NCBI GenBank assembly: GCA_002387325.1
Contig: DGIN01000024.1
Coordinates: 1-13,750 of the forward strand
Source of the DNA: Bacteroidales bacterium UBA4621
Lineage (GTDB): Bacteria > Bacteroidota > Bacteroidia > Bacteroidales > Paludibacteraceae
DNA length: 13,750 nt
Direction: 5' to 3'
The position numbers and the translations under genes are program-made. The notes below the pieces were generated by a model. That model did no database searches and was not told where the DNA came from. It saw only the letters and a program-made list of their open reading frames with translations. Below are positions 6,818 through 13,564 of the stretch, piece after piece; within the stretch, counting starts at the first letter, position 1; every line of letters begins with the position of its first letter.

Positions 6818-7252
6818 ATGACCATACGTTTTATCAACAAAAGCAACAATCCGTTGCCAAAATATGAGAGTGCGCAAGCCGCAGGAATGGACATCCGCTG
6901 TTTTTTGAGCGAACCCGTTACACTGCAGCCCCTTGAGCGCAGACTGCTGCCTACGGGACTCTATCTCGAACTGCCCGAAGGCTACGAAGCGCAGATCCGC
7001 CCACGCAGCGGACTGGCACTCAAACGCGGACTGACCGTACTCAACAGCCCCGGTACCATTGATGCCGACTACCGCGGAGAAATAGGTATCATCCTGATCA
7101 ACCTGAGCAACGAACCGCAGACAATCGAGTCGGGCGAGCGCGTGTGCCAGATGGTCATCGCCCGCCACGAGCAACCCGAGGTTGCGGAAGTGGAGAGCCT
7201 GAGCGAGACCGAACGCGGTGCAGGCGGTTTCGGACACAGCGGCATCAAATAA
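6818..7252 (+). CDS. dut: dUTP diphosphatase
   Basis: A 144-residue trimeric dUTPase that hydrolyses dUTP to dUMP and pyrophosphate, keeping uracil out of DNA and supplying dTMP synthesis. All five family motifs are visible: AGMDIRC (22-28), PRSGLALK (62-69), GTIDADYRGEI (79-89) with the catalytic Asp, the ERVCQMVI segment (107-114) and RGAGGFGHSG (133-142). The ATG at 6818 gives the usual N-terminus. Immediately upstream is one copy of a 16-bp direct repeat; immediately downstream a 7-bp array overlaps the stop codon. The order dut, TPR protein, DUF4292 protein, EnvC-like protein is one I recall from other Bacteroidales. Confidence 0.97.
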   Translation: MTIRFINKSNNPLPKYESAQAAGMDIRCFLSEPVTLQPLERRLLPTGLYLELPEGYEAQIRPRSGLALKRGLTVLNSPGTIDADYRGEIGIILINLSNEPQTIESGERVCQMVIARHEQPEVAEVESLSETERGAGGFGHSGIK

Positions 7253-7278
7253 TTAACAATGTACAATTAACAATTAAC
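7251..7278 (+). repeat. Four-unit 7-bp tandem array at the dut stop codon
   Basis: Units AATTAAC (7251), AATGTAC (7258), AATTAAC (7265) and AATTAAC (7272); the first begins at the second base of the TAA stop (7250-7252). The unit is identical to the one behind the NagB-like/PIG-L gene at 2977. Confidence 0.7.
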
Positions 7279-7301
7279 ATACATATCGGGTTTATATTTG
7301 G

Positions 7302-8273
7302 ATGAAGCGTATAGTTTCGATATTCCTTTTTTCTGTTTGTGCTTTTTCGCTGTCGGCAAAAAAACAACAGCCGCAGCCACTGAGCGTGGAGCGTGAGCAG
7401 CAGTTCACCTACTATTTCTATGCCGCCAAGCAAAACCTTGATATGGAGCAATACCCCGAGGCATTGATGCAACTGCTGTTCTGCGAGCAACTCAACCCGC
7501 AAGACGCCACTACCAAGGACTATCTCGGCGTAATCTACAATGCCCTCAAGCAACCCGAAAAAGGATTTGAGTATTTCCGCCAAGCCTACCTGCTTGACCC
7601 GCGCGATCATTGGTTTCACTACGCCCTGTCGCTCTACAAGAACGAGGACAAGCAGGCGCGCAAAGAGTTGCTTACCGTAATGGAACAAGCCACACGTATC
7701 AACCCGAAGGATGCGTCCGTCTGGGACTACATGCGCCAAGCCGCCCTCGTGAACGGCAAATACAAACAAGCCATTCAGGCACAAGACCGCATCGACCAAC
7801 TGCAGGGCTACGATGGTATGAGTGCTATCAACCGCTATCGGATATATGTCATCCAAGGCAAGTTGAAAAAAGCCATTCAGGCGATTGACGACTACCTCGC
7901 CCTCTATCCTGACGACCTGCAGTTTCTTCTCTTCCGTGCCGAACTGCTGACCGCCACCAATGCACCGACGGCGCAACTGCTTGATAACTACGAGCATATC
8001 TTGCGTATCGACCCCGTGAACCTGATGATACTCAACAACTACGCCTACCTGCTTGCCACCACGGGTGGCGACCTGCGCAAGGCGGAGCAGATGAGCCAAC
8101 AGACTATTCGCGAGCAACCGGAGAACGCCACGTTCCTCGACACCTACGCATGGATACTCCACCTGCAAGGGCAGGACTCGCTGGCGGCTTTCTATATCCG
8201 CAAAGCCATGCAGAATGCTGCCCCCGACGAGCGCACGGAAATAGAAGCCCACTACCACGTCATTATCAAATAA
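7302..8273 (+). CDS. Secreted or envelope tetratricopeptide-repeat protein
   Basis: A 323-residue protein with a Sec-type signal peptide (MKRIVSIFLFSVCAFSLSA, 1-19, with cleavage likely just after) and TPR-like helical pairs over most of the rest: for example QYPEALMQLLFCEQLNP, KQPEKGFEYFRQAYLLDP, KYKQAIQAQDRIDQL, KLKKAIQAIDDYLALYP, LLDNYEHILRIDP and GDLRKAEQMSQQTIREQP. TPR arrays scaffold protein complexes; the partner is unknown. It is likely periplasmic or on the inner face of the outer membrane. It ends two bases before the next ATG, so translation is probably coupled to the DUF4292 lipoprotein. A TATATTTG upstream (7293-7300) is too close to the start to serve as its promoter. Confidence 0.88.
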   Translation: MKRIVSIFLFSVCAFSLSAKKQQPQPLSVEREQQFTYYFYAAKQNLDMEQYPEALMQLLFCEQLNPQDATTKDYLGVIYNALKQPEKGFEYFRQAYLLDPRDHWFHYALSLYKNEDKQARKELLTVMEQATRINPKDASVWDYMRQAALVNGKYKQAIQAQDRIDQLQGYDGMSAINRYRIYVIQGKLKKAIQAIDDYLALYPDDLQFLLFRAELLTATNAPTAQLLDNYEHILRIDPVNLMILNNYAYLLATTGGDLRKAEQMSQQTIREQPENATFLDTYAWILHLQGQDSLAAFYIRKAMQNAAPDERTEIEAHYHVIIK

Positions 8274-8275
8274 AT

Positions 8276-8950
8276 ATGGATTTACGCATTCTCAAATATA
8301 TCCTGCGCGAGTGCCGCAACGCCATTCAGCGGACAACCCGAAACGTCTTTGCCATTGCCACCAAAGTGGTGTTTGGCACGGCTTTTGAAATCGTAACGGT
8401 GGTGGCTCTGTCGGCAGGTTTCTGTATCGGTTTTACGAGTTGCCACACCACAAAGCATATCGCCCAAACAGAGACACCGATTGTGGAAGAACCCGCACCG
8501 CAGTGGCACACGTGCCTTATGCAGAACGCACAAGCCGTGGTTACACTCGGCAACGAGACTCTGCGTGCCAACTGTACCCTGCAGACCGTGCGCGACTCGA
8601 TGATGGTGCTGAGCATTATGCCCATGCTCGGTATAGAAATGCTCCGCATAGAGGCTACTCCCGCACAGGTGACGGGTATCGACAAGATCAACCGCCGGTA
8701 TGCCGTTGCTACCTACGACGATATCAACCGCTATCTGACACCCTCCGTTACGTGGCACGACCTGCAAGCCCTCGCCACCGGGGAACTGCCCACCGGCGAC
8801 AAAGAGGCATTTGTAGGCTATACGGCAGGCAAACAGACTATTATGCTGCGTATCATCTACCCCGAGCGGCAGTTGGACGTACCTGTACGCACCCAAGCCG
8901 CCAACCTGTCACGCTTCCAACAAACAGACATCCGACAGTTACTTAAATGA
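8276..8950 (+). CDS. DUF4292 family lipoprotein with an extended N-terminus
   Basis: A 224-residue protein I place in the Bacteroidota family DUF4292 from its length, the C-terminal pattern (DKINRRYAVATYDDINRYL, 147-165) and the position between the TPR and EnvC-like genes. A hydrophobic segment (~31-54) leads to a possible lipobox, FTSC (53-56), so the mature protein would start at Cys56 and be membrane anchored. The 30 residues before the hydrophobic segment are unusually long and basic (MDLRILKYILRECRNAIQR). The ATG at 8276 lies two bases after the TPR stop and no later ATG precedes the lipobox, so I keep it; a GTG near codon 31 is an alternative. Its stop overlaps the EnvC-like start (ATGA). 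Function is not established; a LolB-like lipoprotein-handling role is a speculative option. Confidence 0.75.
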   Translation: MDLRILKYILRECRNAIQRTTRNVFAIATKVVFGTAFEIVTVVALSAGFCIGFTSCHTTKHIAQTETPIVEEPAPQWHTCLMQNAQAVVTLGNETLRANCTLQTVRDSMMVLSIMPMLGIEMLRIEATPAQVTGIDKINRRYAVATYDDINRYLTPSVTWHDLQALATGELPTGDKEAFVGYTAGKQTIMLRIIYPERQLDVPVRTQAANLSRFQQTDIRQLLK

Positions 8951-10113
8951 AACGACTCTTTCTATATATATGTGCCGCCTGCTTCGTTTTGAATACAAAT
9001 GCAGAGTCGGTCAAGAACCTGCAAAAGAAGCAGCAGGAACTGCAAAAGCAGATCGAGAACACCAACAAGATGCTCAATCAGACCAAGCAGAACGAAACCG
9101 CCACACTCAACAAGTTACAGTTGCTGAACAAGAACATCAAGACGCAGCGGCAACTTATCCATACTCTCGGCAACGAGATAACCGCCCTCGACGATGAGAT
9201 GGTTCTCCTCGGACAGAAGCGCGATTCGCTCCAGTCCGACCTTGAGACCTACAAAGCCGACTATGCCCGTCTCGTGCGCGAAAGCCACTATGCACAGATG
9301 CAGCAGTCGCCCCTACTCTTTCTGCTGTCGTCCGACAGTTTCCAGCAGATGGTGCGCCGCATACGCTATATGCAGGAGTTTGCCAAATACAGGCAGGAAC
9401 AAGTAGAACGTATTGAGCGTACGCAAACTGAGATTGACATTCAAAACAATGCACTTCAGGAACACCGCAAGAGCAAACAGGATGCCCTGCAAAGCCGCAA
9501 ACGGCAGCAGGAAAATCTGGCACGCGATGAGAAAAAGCACAAGAACATGCTCACGCAACTGAAGAAACAGGAGAAAAACCTCGGTGCGCAACTAAAAAAA
9601 CAGCAGCAACAGGCAGCCCGGCTCAACAAGAAAATAGACGAGATGGTACGCAAGCAGACTGCCACCAAGACCACTCTCACCAAGGAACAGAAACTCGTGG
9701 CAGGCGGCTTTGAGCAGAACAAAGGCAAACTGCCGTGGCCGGTGGAGAAAGGTTTTATCAGCGGTCAGTTCGGCAAACAGCAACACCCTGTGTATGAACA
9801 TGTGGTTACCGACAACAAAGGCATCTACCTGCAAACCACCGCAGGTGCTGCCGCACGGGCGGTCTATAAAGGGGAAGTTACGAGTTGTTTCCTTGTGGGC
9901 AACACCTACGCCGTTATTGTGCAGCACGGTAATTACCGCACAGTTTATTCCAATCTGAGCAAGTTGGCTGTCAAGCAAGGGGACAAAGTGGAGACCAAGC
10001 AGAAACTCGGCACCATCTATTCAGACCCCGAGCAGGACAACAAGACGGAACTCTATTTCCAAGTATATAAAGACCGCGCTATCCTCAACCCGAGTCTGTG
10101 GCTGTGCAAATAG
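8947..10113 (+). CDS. envC: EnvC-like murein hydrolase activator: coiled coil plus degenerate LytM/M23 domain
   Basis: A 388-residue periplasmic protein. A signal peptide (1-19, ending NTNA) is followed by a long, Gln/Lys-rich coiled coil (~21-250) and a C-terminal LytM/peptidase M23 domain (~262-386: LPWPVEKGFISGQFG, AVYKGEVT, YAVIVQHGNY, YSNLSKL). The metal-site residues of active M23 enzymes are replaced: the HxGxD site reads NKGIY (Asn290, Tyr294), the YxHL histidine is Asn336, and the HLHFE motif reads ELYFQ (Glu368, Tyr370). Such degenerate LytM factors, as in E. coli EnvC, do not cut peptidoglycan but activate amidases during cell division. That role is inferred here. The start overlaps the preceding stop by four bases, and a 7-bp array follows the stop. 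Confidence 0.9.
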   Translation: MKRLFLYICAACFVLNTNAESVKNLQKKQQELQKQIENTNKMLNQTKQNETATLNKLQLLNKNIKTQRQLIHTLGNEITALDDEMVLLGQKRDSLQSDLETYKADYARLVRESHYAQMQQSPLLFLLSSDSFQQMVRRIRYMQEFAKYRQEQVERIERTQTEIDIQNNALQEHRKSKQDALQSRKRQQENLARDEKKHKNMLTQLKKQEKNLGAQLKKQQQQAARLNKKIDEMVRKQTATKTTLTKEQKLVAGGFEQNKGKLPWPVEKGFISGQFGKQQHPVYEHVVTDNKGIYLQTTAGAAARAVYKGEVTSCFLVGNTYAVIVQHGNYRTVYSNLSKLAVKQGDKVETKQKLGTIYSDPEQDNKTELYFQVYKDRAILNPSLWLCK

Positions 10114-10148
10114 GACAATGGACAATGGACAATGAATAATGGACGAAT
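10113..10148 (+). repeat. 7-bp tandem array between the EnvC-like and FKBP genes
   Basis: GACAATG is repeated three times (10114-10134), followed by the degenerate AATAATG (10135-10141) and GACGAAT (10142-10148). The array fills the whole gap from the TAG stop (10111-10113) to the ATG at 10149. Each unit carries an ATG, so start codons rotate through the frames. Confidence 0.75.
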
Positions 10149-10661
10149 ATGAAATATAGATTTTTGATACTTACTTTCTTTGCGGCACTGCTGGTAGGCT
10201 GCAAAGAGAATCAATGGTTGGACTGGAAAGCACAGAACGACCTTTGGTTGGAGCAGAACATTGCAGTTCATCAAGGTGACCCGAACTTCCACGTTCTGTC
10301 CGACGGTCTGCAATACCGCATTATTGCCGACCCGACACCCGACGATACACAAGCGAAAGCAAGCAGTACCGTTAGGTGTGACTATACAGGAACACTCATT
10401 AACGGATACGAATTTGACCGCGGCAATGGAACCTCATTCAGTATGTCGAACCTCGTAAGCGGTTTCTCGGAAGCCTTACGCAAGATACATAAGAATGGCG
10501 ATATAGAAATCTATATTCCCTATTACTTGGGTTATGACGAAGAGGTTTTCTCCAACGACAAGATTGGTGATGCCGAGGGCAATGGTACGGAGGGGACACA
10601 GAGTTATATTCCGCCCTATTCGGTGATGATTTTTACCGTCCATCTAAGCGATGTGTATTAA
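10149..10661 (+). CDS. FKBP-type peptidyl-prolyl isomerase lipoprotein
   Basis: A 170-residue lipoprotein: signal sequence with lipobox LVGC (15-18), so Cys18 is the lipidated first residue. Residues ~73-169 are an FKBP domain: VRCDYTGTLINGYEFD (75-90) keeps the Tyr and Phe-Asp of the active-site pocket, VSGFSEAL (103-110) has Phe where FKBP12 has the pocket Trp, and IPPYSVMIFTVHL (154-166) is the typical closing strand. It should catalyse proline isomerisation or act as a chaperone in the periplasm. Bacteroidota have several such lipoproteins, including the gliding protein GldI, but nothing here indicates gliding. It lies five bases before the next gene, with which it is probably co-translated. 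Confidence 0.88.
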   Translation: MKYRFLILTFFAALLVGCKENQWLDWKAQNDLWLEQNIAVHQGDPNFHVLSDGLQYRIIADPTPDDTQAKASSTVRCDYTGTLINGYEFDRGNGTSFSMSNLVSGFSEALRKIHKNGDIEIYIPYYLGYDEEVFSNDKIGDAEGNGTEGTQSYIPPYSVMIFTVHLSDVY

Positions 10662-10666
10662 TTGAT

Positions 10667-11149
10667 ATGCGGCGTCTGTGGCATTATATATTGCCCGCAT
10701 TGCTCTTTCTGTGTACGGCATGCGAGGATACCACTTTCCGCAGTTCGGTTCCCTATTATCCTGTTTCCGCGAAGATAGACACCCGCTTGGCGTTTTTCGT
10801 GCATTTCAAGCCTGCAAATGTCTATTCCTATACTATTTTGGACAAGGACGGCTACCATTTCAACGGACAGACCTTGCCCCGTCAAGCCATAGGCGATATG
10901 TTCGGCTATGCGGGTGTGGTGGTTTTTATAACAGGCAACAGCGAATATATGGCTTACGACTTATGCTGCCCCAAATGCTTGCGTCAGGACAAGCCTGTAG
11001 AGACAGACGGTCTGTTTGCCACCTGTCCCGTGTGCGGCGAGCAATACAACCTGGATGTGTATGGTACGCCCTCACAAGGTATCTCCCACGAAGCACTGCG
11101 CCGCTACTCCACTCTCTACTCCGGTGAGATACTCACCGTCCGCAACTAA
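10667..11149 (+). CDS. Four-cysteine Rieske-like or zinc-ribbon lipoprotein
   Basis: A 160-residue protein with a lipoprotein-type signal ending CTAC (16-19), so Cys19 is the probable lipidated residue. The core is CPKC (101-104, with an extra Cys100) and CPVC (120-123), then GEQYNLDVYGTPSQG (124-138) and LRRYSTLYSGEILTV (144-158). Spacing and the flanking FATCPVCGEQYNLD...G..L..Y pattern look like a Rieske domain in which the two histidine ligands (CxH, CxxH) are replaced by cysteines. The site could hold zinc or an all-cysteine iron-sulfur centre; sequence alone cannot decide. I do not know a named family. Its stop codon (11147-11149) starts a 14-bp array running to the rimM ATG. Confidence 0.78.
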   Translation: MRRLWHYILPALLFLCTACEDTTFRSSVPYYPVSAKIDTRLAFFVHFKPANVYSYTILDKDGYHFNGQTLPRQAIGDMFGYAGVVVFITGNSEYMAYDLCCPKCLRQDKPVETDGLFATCPVCGEQYNLDVYGTPSQGISHEALRRYSTLYSGEILTVRN

Positions 11150-11206
11150 CGCAACGCCATTAACGTGTAATCATTAACGCAACGCCACTAACGCACATCC
11201 ACTAAC
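11147..11206 (+). repeat. 14-bp tandem array filling the gap before rimM
   Basis: TAAC recurs every 14 bases at 11147, 11161, 11175, 11189 and 11203. Units: TAACGCAACGCCAT, TAACGTGTAATCAT, TAACGCAACGCCAC, TAACGCACATCCAC and a partial TAAC one base before the rimM ATG (11208). The first TAA is the stop codon of the upstream gene. TAA falls in all three forward frames. Confidence 0.82.
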
Positions 11207-11207
11207 A

Positions 11208-11708
11208 ATGATACTCTCTTCCGAAGTAATACGAATCGGCACTCTCCGCCGCCCGCACGGCAAGCAGGGCGAGATACAATGCCAGATGGACAACGAGTAC
11301 TGGGACAATGCCGAAGCCGACTTTCTCATTCTCGATACAGACGGTATTCTTGTGCCGTTCCGTGTGGAAGACTGGCGCGGGAAAGGGGCTGATACATTGA
11401 TTTTCCGTTTATCGGGTGTTGATACCGAGGAGCGGGCTGCCCGTCTGACCGGTTGCACCGCCTATATGCTCCGCCGCGACCTGCCAGAGGAGGAACAGGA
11501 ACAGATGACATGGCAGAACCTTGCGGGCTACACCGTAGAGGATGACACACAGGGCAACTTGGGCAGAGTACTGTCGGTGGACGAATCGACTATCAACACT
11601 CTCCTCGAAATGGAAGACGGTCGTTTGCTCCCTATTCACGAAGACCTCATCCGCCATATTGACGATCGGCAGCGTATTCTCTATGTCTCTCTGCCCGAGG
11701 GTTTGTAG
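11208..11708 (+). CDS. rimM: Ribosome maturation factor RimM
   Basis: A 166-residue cytoplasmic factor that binds 30S subunits (S19 region) and assists 16S rRNA 3'-domain processing. Seen: the N-terminal RimM domain with IGTLRRPHGKQGEIQ (10-24), the VEDWRGKGADTLIFRLSGVDTEE stretch (53-75) typical of the domain's second half, and a C-terminal PRC barrel (~101-166) with LAGYTVED, LLPIHEDLIRHID and the final LPEGL. Length is normal. The ATG at 11208 directly follows the 14-bp array. It precedes an RNA methyltransferase, so the two form a small RNA/ribosome-maturation pair. Confidence 0.95.
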   Translation: MILSSEVIRIGTLRRPHGKQGEIQCQMDNEYWDNAEADFLILDTDGILVPFRVEDWRGKGADTLIFRLSGVDTEERAARLTGCTAYMLRRDLPEEEQEQMTWQNLAGYTVEDDTQGNLGRVLSVDESTINTLLEMEDGRLLPIHEDLIRHIDDRQRILYVSLPEGL

Positions 11709-11734
11709 TATTTTCCTTAACAGCCGAAACAGGT

Positions 11735-12304
11735 ATGAAGAAACTATCCACACAAGAGATGAACCGCCTCACGCCTGAGGCATTCCGCCAAGCCGATAAA
11801 CTGCCGTTTGTGGTTGTATTAGACAATGTCCGCAGCCAGCACAATGTAGGGGCGGTGTTCCGTACTGCCGATGCGTTCCTGTTAGAGGGGGTGTATCTGT
11901 GCGGTATATGTTGCAGTCCGCCGAATGCGGAGATACACAAGACGGCACTCGGTGCGGAACAGACCGTGGTCTGGCAGTATTTTGACAGCACGCCGGAGGC
12001 AGTCCGTGCGCTCCACGAGCGTGGTTACTGCGTCTATGCCATTGAGCAGGCACACGACTCGATTACTCTTGAGCAAGCCAAACAGGAACTGCTTGCCACC
12101 AGGGCTAATAAGTCCGATGAGACCAATAAGCCAAATGGTATTGCCGTTGTTATGGGTCACGAGGTGTTTGGTGTACAGCAAGAAGTGGTGGACGCTTGTG
12201 ATGCGTGTATCGAGATACCGCAGTACGGTACCAAGCATTCGCTCAATGTAAGCGTTACCGCCGGTATTGTGCTATATGAACTCTCTACCGCTATGCGGCA
12301 ATAA
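11735..12304 (+). CDS. SpoU/TrmH-family RNA 2'-O-ribose methyltransferase
   Basis: A 189-residue SPOUT methyltransferase using S-adenosylmethionine. Motif 1 NVRSQHNVGAVFRTADAF (31-48) has the conserved Asn37, Gly39 and Arg43; motif 2 is VVMGHEVFGV (138-147); motif 3 is IPQYGTKHSLNVSVTAGI (161-178), forming the trefoil knot. It is a minimal catalytic domain without the N-terminal substrate-binding domain of rRNA enzymes such as RlmB, so a tRNA (TrmH/TrmL-like) or rRNA target cannot be chosen. A hydrophilic linker NKSDETNKP (125-133) is encoded by three in-frame 9-bp near-repeats (12107-12133). It is the last gene before the strong terminator. Confidence 0.9.
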   Translation: MKKLSTQEMNRLTPEAFRQADKLPFVVVLDNVRSQHNVGAVFRTADAFLLEGVYLCGICCSPPNAEIHKTALGAEQTVVWQYFDSTPEAVRALHERGYCVYAIEQAHDSITLEQAKQELLATRANKSDETNKPNGIAVVMGHEVFGVQQEVVDACDACIEIPQYGTKHSLNVSVTAGIVLYELSTAMRQ

Positions 12305-12314
12305 CAACAGAACG

Positions 12315-12362
12315 AATACAAAGACGGCTGTCCGACAATAGTCAGACAGCCGTCTTTGTATT
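12315..12362. terminator. Bidirectional terminator shared by the RNA methyltransferase gene and rpoD
   Basis: An 18-bp perfect stem: AATACAAAGACGGCTGTC (12315-12332) pairs with GACAGCCGTCTTTGTATT (12345-12362), and GAC/GTC inside the 12-base loop can pair as well. It lies between converging genes (stops at 12304 and 12382) and is T-rich on both outgoing sides. Confidence 0.9.
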
Positions 12363-12381
12363 TCCTTGCGGCAGTTTGCTC

Positions 12382-13242
12382 TTATCCCAGATAGGTTTGG
12401 AGTGTTTTGCTGCGTTGTCCCGTATAGAGTTTTCGGATGGCTTTCTCTTTTATTTGGCGGACACGTTCACGGGTAAGGTGGAGTTCCTCCCCAATTTCCT
12501 CGAGGGTCTTTTCCGGTGTACCTATACCGAAGAACTTGCGCAGGATGTCCGCTTCGCGCGGAGTGAGTGTAGCCAAGGCACGTGCAATCTCGGTGGAGAG
12601 GGATTCGTTAATCAGTCCGCGGTCGGCATTGGGTGAGTCTTCATTGACCATGACATCAATCAGGCAGTTGTCCTCGCCCTCTACAAACGGTGCGTCCACA
12701 CTGACGTGGCGTCCTGACATTTTGAGGGTATCGGCGATTTTGTCCACGGGAATATCCAGTTCCTCTGCCAGTTCCTCTGCCGATGGTTTGCGTTCATGCT
12801 CCTGCTCGAAGCGCTGGTATGCCTTGTTGATTTTGTTGAGCGAGCCTACCTGGTTGAGCGGCAGTCTTACGATACGGGATTGCTCTGCAAGGGCTTGTAG
12901 AATAGACTGGCGGATCCACCACACGGCATAGGAGATAAACTTGAAGCCCCGTGTTTCGTCGAATTTCTCTGCAGCCTTGATGAGTCCGAGGTTTCCCTCG
13001 TTGATAAGGTCCGGGAGACTGAGTCCCTGGTTCTGATACTGTTTTGCCACCGACACGACGAAGCGGAGGTTCGAGCGTGTCAGTTTTTCCAAAGCGGCAC
13101 GGTCGCCATTGCGGATACGACCTGCCAATTCCACTTCTTCCTCGACCGTGATGAGTTCCTCCCGTCCGATTTCTTGGAGATACTTGTCGAGCGAAGCGGA
13201 TTCCCGGTTCGTAATGGATTTAGTAATTTTTAATTGACGCAT
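12382..13242 (-). CDS. rpoD: Primary RNA polymerase sigma factor (Bacteroidota sigma-ABfr type)
   Basis: A 286-residue housekeeping sigma factor without region 1.1, the compact form typical of Bacteroidales. Seen: region 1.2 (SLDKYLQEIGREEL, 17-30), region 2 (~52-123) with LPDLINEGNLGLIKA and FISYAVWWIRQSILQAL, region 3 (~130-205) with SAEELAEELDIP, and region 4 (~222-286) with the helix-turn-helix TLEEIGEELHLTRERVRQI. The N-terminus MRQLKITKSITNRESASLDK matches other Bacteroidales sigma factors as I remember them, fixing the start at 13242. It should recognise TTTG/TAnnTTTG promoters like those listed here. It lies downstream of tRNA-Arg on the same strand and may be reached from that promoter as well as its own candidate. 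Confidence 0.97.
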   Translation of the reverse strand: MRQLKITKSITNRESASLDKYLQEIGREELITVEEEVELAGRIRNGDRAALEKLTRSNLRFVVSVAKQYQNQGLSLPDLINEGNLGLIKAAEKFDETRGFKFISYAVWWIRQSILQALAEQSRIVRLPLNQVGSLNKINKAYQRFEQEHERKPSAEELAEELDIPVDKIADTLKMSGRHVSVDAPFVEGEDNCLIDVMVNEDSPNADRGLINESLSTEIARALATLTPREADILRKFFGIGTPEKTLEEIGEELHLTRERVRQIKEKAIRKLYTGQRSKTLQTYLG

Positions 13243-13294
13243 AGTTTAGTTTCGGTTGCCAGCCGCCACGTTACTCTATTAACGGAGTGCGTTG

Positions 13295-13326
13295 CAAAGA
13301 CAACAGCATCAGTCTGTAGAGACAAT
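13295..13326 (-). promoter_or_regulatory. Candidate rpoD promoter (minus strand)
   Basis: On the minus strand, ATTG (13326-13323), a 20-base spacer and TGTCTTTG (13302-13295) match the consensus with one mismatch in each box. Spacing is identical to the other promoters here. It would give a leader of about 46 bases before the rpoD ATG. Confidence 0.45.
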
Positions 13327-13376
13327 GCCGTCATCTTCAGAGCGGTTCTTAACCACTTTGTTTTAGAAATGATATG

Positions 13377-13450
13377 TGATTCGGTCGGGATTCGAACCCG
13401 AGACCCACAGCTTAGAAGGCTGTTGCTCTATCCAGCTGAGCTACCGAACC
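13377..13450 (-). tRNA. tRNA-Arg, anticodon UCU
   Basis: A 74-nt cloverleaf on the minus strand. The acceptor GGTTCGG/CCGAATC has one G-U pair; the D arm is GCTC...GAGC; the anticodon stem ACAGC/GCTGT carries the loop CTTCTAA with anticodon TCT (13416-13414); the T arm is TCGGG-TTCGAAT-CCCGA; the discriminator is A. The 3' CCA is not encoded. It decodes AGA and AGG. Its promoter lies about 115 bases upstream and rpoD follows on the same strand. Confidence 0.97.
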
Positions 13451-13560
13451 CTGTTGTATTGTGTTCCTCAAAAGAGGACTTGCACGGTGCGTTTTTGCGT
13501 TTTCCGTTGAATTTTCCGTTGCTTCCGCCGGAACACTAACAGTTCCGATTCGGCAAAAAG
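13451..13560 (-). other. tRNA-Arg leader with a small hairpin and short repeats
   Basis: This stretch lies between the promoter and the tRNA. On the plus strand CGGAAC (13529-13534) and GTTCCG (13542-13547) form a 6-bp inverted repeat with a 7-base loop. TTTCCGTTG occurs twice (13501-13509 and 13513-13521). A self-complementary CCTCAAAAGAGG sits at 13466-13477. No coding sequence is credible. Confidence 0.4.
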
Positions 13561-13564
13561 CGTG

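Noticed and set aside
7293..7300. TATATTTG as a promoter -7 box for the TPR gene
   Set aside because: It ends one base before the ATG at 7302, so transcription would start inside the gene, and there is no TTTG at the required upstream distance.
7245..8258. A 337-codon minus-strand open frame
   Set aside because: It lies antisense to the TPR gene, which has a signal peptide and recognisable repeats. The minus frame has no recognisable motif, and long antisense frames are common with this codon bias.
13234..13539. A 101-codon plus-strand reading frame across the tRNA region
   Set aside because: It is antisense to tRNA-Arg; its VGIRTRDPQLRR-type peptide is a well-known false product of tRNA antisense strands.
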